The translations under genes were made by a program, and so were the position numbers. A DNA stretch of 64,000 bases, taken from NCBI RefSeq assembly GCF_030406325.1, contig NZ_JAUEQY010000007.1, positions 124,001 through 188,000 on the forward strand. Direction: 5' to 3'. This DNA is from Actinomadura sp. DC4. GTDB taxonomy: Bacteria > Actinomycetota > Actinomycetes > Streptosporangiales > Streptosporangiaceae. The notes under the pieces were generated by a model. The model searched no databases and was not told the DNA's origin. It saw only the letters and a program-made list of their open reading frames with translations. Positions 58,851 to 64,000 of the stretch are shown piece by piece. Positions within the stretch are counted from its first letter, which is position 1, and each line of letters opens with the position of its first letter.

Positions 58851-60179
58851 ATGGCCGCATCTTCGGAAACGCCCGCGCAGTCGCCGACCGGCACCGGCGA
58901 TACGGAGCCACCGTCGCGGCCGAGAGTCCGCGGGCGGAAGCGGCTCGTCATCGTGGGCGGGGTCGTGGTCGTCACCGCCGGGTTGGTCGCCGCGAGCATC
59001 GCGGTCTGGCGTACCGAGCCCCAGGATCCCGGCGAGAAGGTGGCTCAGCCGCACCGCGCCGCCGTCGCGTTACCGCGGCCCGCGGCCGGGCAGCCCCGCT
59101 GGGCGGTCCCGGACCACCACTGGACCGCGCTCAGCAAGACCTGGACCACCGTGAGCTCCGGCAGTGGCGACTTCACAGGCCTTCGCCTCGTGTCCGACGG
59201 GAAGCGGGCCATCGCGTACGAGGCCGGCCGGCTCACCGCGTACGACGGCGCCACCGGCAAACGGATCTGGTGGAGAGCACTGGCGTGGGACGGCTCCTAC
59301 GAGCCCGTGGCCGGCGACGGCATCGTGATCGTCCCCCTCCACGATTCGGACAGTCGTTTCAGTGACTGCGTCGCGTTCGACTCGGCGACCGGCGCGCAGC
59401 GGTGGCGCGAACCGCTGTGCCCGGGTTCGAGTCCCGCCGACGGCCCGGTGGGCGCGTTGTCGCACGGGGTCTTCTACTACACCGCCGGCAGGACGGTCAC
59501 CGGTGTCGACGCGGCCACCGGTGAACGTCGTTACCAGCGCAGATTCCTCCACGACCTCGGCCTTTCCACTCCGGTGGTCGCGAACGGCAGAATCGTGCTG
59601 AGCGGGAGTTGGTGGTCTCCGAACCGATCCACGCCCGGCAAGTCCGGGATCCATCTCCTGTCACCGGACCTGAAGACGGACCAGGACATCCCCTTGTCCG
59701 GCGACTCCGATGGCGAACACGTGACCATGCCCGATCTGCCGGCCGTCAGCGGCGACGTCGTTCTCGTACGGTCCGGGAACGCGATCCGGCCGGTCGACAC
59801 CCGCACCGGAAGGAAGCCGTCGCTGCGCTGGACCACCCCTCAGGGAAATGTCGTGGGCGTGTCGGGCCGGACGGTGGTGACCGCCATGACCGTCTACGCC
59901 GGCCGGCGGCGCGTCAGCGGCTACGACCTGCTCACCGGCGCGCGCGTCTGGTCGCGGGAGATCGAGAGAAAATCGTTCTCCTACGACATCGAGGACGGCA
60001 CCCTGTTCGCGCTCGGAGACGGCGTCGCGATCATCGATTCCACTACCGGAAAGACCGTCTTCCAGCGCCCTGCCGCCCGTCACGACGGGAACGACATCGC
60101 CCGGCAGGGCCGCGCCGTATCGGCCGGCGGCCACATCGTGGTCTTCGACGACAAGGGCGGCATCACCGGCTACCACTGA
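58851..60179 (+). CDS. Membrane-anchored PQQ-like beta-propeller protein
   Basis: A 442-residue protein. A disordered N-terminus is followed by one membrane anchor (LVIVGGVVVVTAGLVAASIA, about residues 32-51). The rest is extracytoplasmic with PQQ-type blades such as LTAYDGATGKRIWWRAL, VAFDSATGAQRWREPL, VTGVDAATGERRYQRRF and VSGYDLLTGARVWSREI. Six to seven blades fit. There is no kinase or enzyme domain. Such propellers serve as envelope scaffolds. ATG 58851 lacks a ribosome site, so a leaderless start is possible. Confidence 0.82.
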   Translation: MAASSETPAQSPTGTGDTEPPSRPRVRGRKRLVIVGGVVVVTAGLVAASIAVWRTEPQDPGEKVAQPHRAAVALPRPAAGQPRWAVPDHHWTALSKTWTTVSSGSGDFTGLRLVSDGKRAIAYEAGRLTAYDGATGKRIWWRALAWDGSYEPVAGDGIVIVPLHDSDSRFSDCVAFDSATGAQRWREPLCPGSSPADGPVGALSHGVFYYTAGRTVTGVDAATGERRYQRRFLHDLGLSTPVVANGRIVLSGSWWSPNRSTPGKSGIHLLSPDLKTDQDIPLSGDSDGEHVTMPDLPAVSGDVVLVRSGNAIRPVDTRTGRKPSLRWTTPQGNVVGVSGRTVVTAMTVYAGRRRVSGYDLLTGARVWSREIERKSFSYDIEDGTLFALGDGVAIIDSTTGKTVFQRPAARHDGNDIARQGRAVSAGGHIVVFDDKGGITGYH

Positions 60180-60287
60180 ACCGGCCGGCATTCGTCCGCA
60201 CCGAGCTGCGGCAACACGCGTAGATCCGCCTCTCAATGAGCCCGAATATCCGGCAGCAGCATCCGAACATCGGCGAAGGAGACCGGT

Positions 60288-60947
60288 TTGACCGTTCACA
60301 GCCCCGGGCGTCCCACTGACCTGCCCCGAGCCGAGGAGTTGTGGGCCGACGCGGCCGTGCTCGCCGTCCTCAGCGCCGGGCTGAGGCCCGGCTACCTGGA
60401 GCAGGCCGAGCTCGACGAGCACGGGCTGCGCTCACTCGACTCCCAGAACGGGTGGTGGACGCTGAGCCGCTGGCCGCACGGACGTATGGTGCTGTGCGGC
60501 ATCGACGACGACTACGGCGAAACGCTCCTGGAGCCGCCCGTCGACCTTCTGGCCGGCGGCCCGGACTGGCTGCCGGCCGACTACCTCGCCGACCCGCTCG
60601 GCGGAGGCGAGACCGTGGGGCTGGTGTACTGGTGGGACGGGTCGTGGGGGCGCGCTCCTTATCCGGACGGTCTGCGCGACGACGGCCTGGCCGGGCTCGC
60701 GCCGGTGTCGCGTGAGGAGTGGCCGTGGCGCCACGACATCCTGGACTGCGCATCGGACGCCGACGAGGCCGGTGCGGCCTACGACGCCCTGCTCAGTGCC
60801 GCCCGGTCGTACACAGTGGACGAAGCGGCACTCGGCCGCCTGTTCGGCGCGCTGGACGTCGGGCGGCTGACCACCGAGATGCACGCCTCCATCGACCTCA
60901 CCGCCGCACTCGACGTCGCCCGGCGCGCCGGCCTCACACAGGGCTGA
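60288..60947 (+). CDS. Hypothetical acidic cytoplasmic protein
   Basis: A 219-residue acidic protein starting at TTG 60288, with GGAG about 6-8 bp upstream. It is Trp- and Asp-rich with no signal or membrane segment (GWWTLSRWPHGRMVLCGIDD, VYWWDGSWGRAPYPDGLRDD). Its C-terminal helices are plain. I do not recognise a family. Its size and composition resemble actinomycete SMI1/immunity-type proteins, but there is no partner toxin, so I do not assign one. Confidence 0.6.
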   Translation: MTVHSPGRPTDLPRAEELWADAAVLAVLSAGLRPGYLEQAELDEHGLRSLDSQNGWWTLSRWPHGRMVLCGIDDDYGETLLEPPVDLLAGGPDWLPADYLADPLGGGETVGLVYWWDGSWGRAPYPDGLRDDGLAGLAPVSREEWPWRHDILDCASDADEAGAAYDALLSAARSYTVDEAALGRLFGALDVGRLTTEMHASIDLTAALDVARRAGLTQG

Positions 60948-60989
60948 CGCTCGGGCACGTCATCGAGCCGACCGGGGATTGGCACCGGA

Positions 60990-61211
60990 CTATTTCTTGA
61001 CCGGGTCGGATCCGGACTGCTTGATGATCTGGTCGCCGGGGCGTAGTGAGTCCCAGAAGGAACGGTTGACTCGGATCTTCTTGGACTTGCCGTCGGTGAA
61101 AGTGACGTCGAGGTAGTGGTAGAGATTCGACCCGTCCGGCATGTTTCGGGATTTGTCGGTGACAACGCCTTCCCACGCTTCGCTCTTGCGTACCCGTCGT
61201 GACCTGAACAT
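60990..61211 (-). CDS. Small DUF7489-like protein
   Basis: A 73-residue basic protein. A central SH3-like strand set has AWEGVVTDKSRNMPDGSNLY and TFTDGKSKKIRVNRSFWDSL, ending DQIIKQSGSDPVKK. Similar small conserved proteins (DUF7489 type) occur across actinomycetes; function is unknown. AAGGGG lies about 9 bp before ATG 61211. The gene is isolated. Confidence 0.7.
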   Translation of the reverse strand: MFRSRRVRKSEAWEGVVTDKSRNMPDGSNLYHYLDVTFTDGKSKKIRVNRSFWDSLRPGDQIIKQSGSDPVKK

Positions 61212-61303
61212 ATGGTGGCCCCTTTTTCCGTGTGTCTCCGGAAAAGGCTAAAGAGAGGCCGAGCCGGGGGCATCCGCCGCGTGTCGGGTCTTGCGGTGCG
61301 ACT

Positions 61304-61969
61304 TCAGGCTGAGGGCCGGGGGCGGGCGATACCGAGGTCGTAGGCGATCACGACGGCCTGGACGCGATCGCGGGCGCCGAGCTTGCGCAGCACGGCCGAG
61401 ACGTGGGTCTTCACGGTCGCTTCCGCGAGGACCAGGTGCCGGGCGATCTCGGCGTTGGAGGCGGCCCGGGCGACCAGGGTGAGCACCTCCCGCTCGCGGT
61501 CCGTCAGCTCGGCCAGCCGCTCGGGCAGGACGGGTTCGTTCGGCTGGATGGCCACGAACCGGTCGAGGAGCCGGCGGGTCACGGTCGGGGCCAGCAGTGC
61601 CTCGCCTCGGGCGACCACCCTGACGGCGTCGGCCAGCTCGGGTGGCCGCACGTCCTTGAGCAGGAAGCCGCTCGCCCCGGCCCGCAGAGCGGCGTAGAGC
61701 GGCTCGTCCAGGTCGAATGTGGTCAGGATGATGACCTTCGGCGGGTCGGCGGCGGCGATGATCTGCCGGGTGGCGGTGATGCCGTCCATACCTGGCATCC
61801 GCACATCCATCAGCACGACGTCGGGGCGCAGGCGAGCCGCCTCCCGTACGGCCTGGTCTCCGTCGCCGGCCTCACCGACGACCTCCAGGTCGTCGCGGGC
61901 ATCGATGATCATGCAGAGTCCGGCCCGTACGAGATCCTGGTCGTCGGCGACGAGCACCTTGATGGTCAT
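61304..61969 (-). CDS. NarL/LuxR-type response regulator
   Basis: A 221-residue regulator. The receiver begins IKVLVADDQDLVRAGLCMII, with the phosphoacceptor Asp in VVLMDVRMPGMDG, Thr in VIILTTFD and Lys in GFLLKDVRPP. The C-terminal LuxR helix-turn-helix is LTDREREVLTLVARAASNAE then ATVKTHVSAVLRKL. Its ATG overlaps the stop of the kinase gene (ATGA). No adjacent target is evident. Confidence 0.93.
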   Translation of the reverse strand: MTIKVLVADDQDLVRAGLCMIIDARDDLEVVGEAGDGDQAVREAARLRPDVVLMDVRMPGMDGITATRQIIAAADPPKVIILTTFDLDEPLYAALRAGASGFLLKDVRPPELADAVRVVARGEALLAPTVTRRLLDRFVAIQPNEPVLPERLAELTDREREVLTLVARAASNAEIARHLVLAEATVKTHVSAVLRKLGARDRVQAVVIAYDLGIARPRPSA

Positions 61970-63105
61970 CGAGGCTCCTCCAGCGGCAGCCGGGCACGTA
62001 CCCGGAACCCTCCGGCCGGATCGGGTCCCGCCGCGAGTGATCCGCCCATCATCGCGGCGCGTTCGCGCATGCCGGCGATGCCGTGTCCCGTCTCCAGGCC
62101 GGTCAGGCGGCCGCCGCCGGTGCCGTCGTCGCGGACGTCGATGGTGAGCTCGCGGTCGGTGACGGCGACGGTGATGTCGGTGGTACGGGCGCGGGCATGG
62201 CGCAGGGTGTTGGTGAGCGATTCCTGGACGATCCGGTAGGCCGACAGTTCGACTCCGGGGGGCAGCGTCCTGGTGTCCAGTCCCTCGGCCCGGAGCTTCA
62301 CGCGCAGTCCCGCCGCGGCCATCGGCCTGGTCAGGCCGTCGAGATCGGCGAGGCCGGGCTGGGGTGCCGCGGGGACCTCGGTACCGGGCTCGTCGCCCAG
62401 GAACCTGACGGTACGCAGGAACGCGCGCAACTCGGTGAGGGCCTGCCGGCCGGAGGTCTCCAGGTCGCGCAGCGCCTGGCGGGCCTTGGCCGGGTTGACG
62501 TCGAACACGTCGTCCGCCGCGGCCGCCTGGACGACCATGACCGACACCGTGTGGGCGAGAACATCGTGCAGTTCGCGGGCGATGCGCGCCCGTTCCTCCA
62601 GGACCACGCGCCGCGCCTCGGCCTGGCGGCGGGCGGAGCGGGCCCTTCCCAGCGCTCCCCAGCTCCAGGCCAGCAGGGCGGCGGCGAGCCACAGCGGCAC
62701 GTGCGGCGACCGCCCGGTCGCCCACGGCAGGACACCGGCCGACGCCATCGCCCCCGCCAGGCCCCACAGAGACACGCGGGCGGGACGGAGCCAGGCGAAG
62801 GTGCTCAGCACCACCAGCGCGATCCCGGGCCCGGCCTCCGGATACAGGAACTGGATCCCGCCCCCGGCCAGGAGCACCGTCGCCGTCACCGCGCCAGGCC
62901 GCTCCCCCATCCACCAGACGGCGCCCGCCTGGACCGCCACCAGGGCGAACAGCGCGGCCCGTCCGGCCGCTCCGGGAAGCCCGTGGGGCGTGAGTAAGGC
63001 CAGCGGCGCCATCAGGGCCAACGCGCACCCGACAAGGAGCATGCGCCACCGCAGAGGCAGCGTCGCGTCGAACCGGTCCGGCACGCTGCCCGACGCTAGC
63101 AGCAC
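61966..63105 (-). CDS. Sensor histidine kinase (HisKA_3 type)
   Basis: About 379 residues with several membrane helices (LRWRMLLVGCALALMAPLAL, AALFALVAVQAGAVWWMG, AVTATVLLAGGGIQFL, GIALVVLSTFAWL). The phosphoacceptor region is ARIARELHDVLAHTVSVMVV. An ATPase domain follows (SAYRIVQESLTNTLRHARAR and IDVRDDGTGGG, then GHGIAGMRERAAMM). GTG 63105 was chosen as the first reasonable start before the membrane domain; GTG 63084 is possible and the longer frame is not. Coupled to the response-regulator gene. Confidence 0.88.
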   Translation of the reverse strand: MLLASGSVPDRFDATLPLRWRMLLVGCALALMAPLALLTPHGLPGAAGRAALFALVAVQAGAVWWMGERPGAVTATVLLAGGGIQFLYPEAGPGIALVVLSTFAWLRPARVSLWGLAGAMASAGVLPWATGRSPHVPLWLAAALLAWSWGALGRARSARRQAEARRVVLEERARIARELHDVLAHTVSVMVVQAAAADDVFDVNPAKARQALRDLETSGRQALTELRAFLRTVRFLGDEPGTEVPAAPQPGLADLDGLTRPMAAAGLRVKLRAEGLDTRTLPPGVELSAYRIVQESLTNTLRHARARTTDITVAVTDRELTIDVRDDGTGGGRLTGLETGHGIAGMRERAAMMGGSLAAGPDPAGGFRVRARLPLEEPR

Positions 63106-63262
63106 GCGTATCCGGCCACGCGTCGTTGCGCCCGCGGCCGTACGGCGAAAAGCGCCATCAGGAGGCAGTCCAGATGCCGGGTCCTCTGACGGAAATCTAG
63201 CGAGACTTCCGACGTGTCGGCGATATCCTCTATCTTCGCCATTAGCCCGATCGCCAGTTCCA

Positions 63263-64000
63263 ATGCGGAGACCCTCGACCACTTTGGCACACACAGCGGA
63301 CCTGACGAGCGACACGGAGGCCGAGGGGAACTCCCTCGACGCCGAGCCCCTCCGCGCGGGAAAGGCGGCCCGCGCCATCGTCGCCGACGGCCGCGCGGTC
63401 CACGACGCCATCGAGGCGGTCCTGGCCGCGCCGGAGGAATCGCGCGAGGTCGCACGACGGGCGTACGAAGTGGTGCGCGATCAGCTCGTCGCCGGCGAGT
63501 TGGACACAGTGCCGGTGGACCAGCTCCGGGAGCTCGTCCGGGGCCGCCCGGTCACGTTCACCCCCGTCAGGGACGCCGGCCTCGACACAGTCGGCGCGGT
63601 CCTCACGGCCGGCGCAGAAGCGCTCAGGCGAATCCCCGGAGTACGCCGGAGGACGGCCAAGCGGATCATGGCCGCCGCGTGGCAGATGCGGGAGTCCGTC
63701 GAGGAAAGCGTCCGCGTCCGCATCGAGCCGGACGCCCGCACCCCCGAACAGGCAGCGCTCATCGCCGCCTTGCGCCGCTACGAACGCACCAGGTCCCCCC
63801 TGATGAAGGGCCCGGACCCGAGCCTGCTGGCAACCGAGATCGGGCATCACCTCGGCCCGGCGGCACGCGGCGCGAGCCGCCGGAGAATGCTCTTCACGTT
63901 CTCCGAAGAGAAGAAGCAGGAAGCGCGTGACGCACTCGCCCAGCTGGACGCCACCCTGAGTTCCAAGAAGGTCACCGCAGCACGCAAACGCCTGTCCAGG
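63263..64000 (+). CDS. Helix-hairpin-helix protein, N-terminal part, cut by the right edge
   Basis: 246 codons remain open to the window edge from ATG 63263. Early residues are acidic and helical (IVADGRAVHDAIEAVLAAPE). A helix-hairpin-helix DNA-binding motif lies around RRIPGVRRRTAKRIMAAAWQ. The next part is helical (LFTFSEEKKQEARDALAQLD). Such N-termini occur in large DNA-processing or helicase-like proteins, but nothing downstream is visible. There is no good ribosome site; an in-frame TTG at about 63284 is an alternative. Confidence 0.6.
   Translation, partial: MRRPSTTLAHTADLTSDTEAEGNSLDAEPLRAGKAARAIVADGRAVHDAIEAVLAAPEESREVARRAYEVVRDQLVAGELDTVPVDQLRELVRGRPVTFTPVRDAGLDTVGAVLTAGAEALRRIPGVRRRTAKRIMAAAWQMRESVEESVRVRIEPDARTPEQAALIAALRRYERTRSPLMKGPDPSLLATEIGHHLGPAARGASRRRMLFTFSEEKKQEARDALAQLDATLSSKKVTAARKRLSR

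Overview
This window reads as chromosome from a high-GC actinomycete. Most genes are strongly GC-rich, GTG and TTG starts are frequent, and start and stop codons often overlap in operons. The family mix also fits: SigE-type ECF sigma factor, deazaflavin-dependent oxidoreductase, MocR and TetR regulators beside single enzymes, CHAP and trypsin-like exoenzymes, and an actinobacterial form I CO dehydrogenase. A Streptosporangiales or Thermomonosporaceae-like host is my guess, not something the sequence proves. Two genes run off the ends: a cytochrome P450 on the left and a helix-hairpin-helix protein on the right.

Layout. 1-1083: P450 diverging from a TetR regulator across two near-identical palindromes. 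1565-2476: a less GC-rich TIR-domain protein with a deoxyribosyltransferase-like tail, probably acquired. 2691-6666: a sigma-factor operon flanked by Pro/Thr/Arg-rich envelope proteins, a DUF1622 membrane protein and a phosphotransferase/beta-barrel enzyme pair. 6667-8467: mostly decayed sequence with a transposase remnant and one small secreted protein. 8468-18317: HEAT-repeat protein, DUF72, amidotransferase, secreted protein, SDR/MocR, methyltransferase, and a three-gene operon of a Tm-1-like protein, a PEP-hydrolase-like TIM barrel and a cupin. 18319-28623: CHAP amidase, OFA transporter, trypsin-like protease facing a tiny secreted peptide, DEAD-box helicase, GH13 enzyme, and an MFS pump with its TetR.

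28771-31325 holds a translationally coupled pair: a Ro60-like protein (helical N-terminus plus vWA domain with an intact MIDAS) and a partner resembling ARPP-2 proteins with a C-terminal helix-turn-helix. It is the best candidate for an under-described system. It is followed by a two-component system diverging from an ABC exporter, then a MocR regulator diverging from a hydrolase.

39124-50254 is a CO dehydrogenase locus. coxM, coxS and coxL lie on the minus strand, and CoxL carries the form I loop AYRCSFR. Downstream on that strand are an XdhC protein with an added YHS domain, coxG and five consecutive tiny single-pass membrane proteins. A convergent plus-strand unit supplies a second XdhC, coxD, coxE and three small unassigned proteins. 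Next comes a Fur-family regulator with a clear 21-bp operator, coupled to a ferritin-like/VIT1 iron transporter.

52094-64000: peptidoglycan-binding protein, ABC-2 exporter, PadR with a hydrolase, a TetR gene that has lost its N-terminal coding region beside an intact epimerase, a beta-propeller membrane protein, small hypothetical proteins and a second two-component system. I saw no rRNA, tRNA, CRISPR array, intact insertion sequence or prophage.
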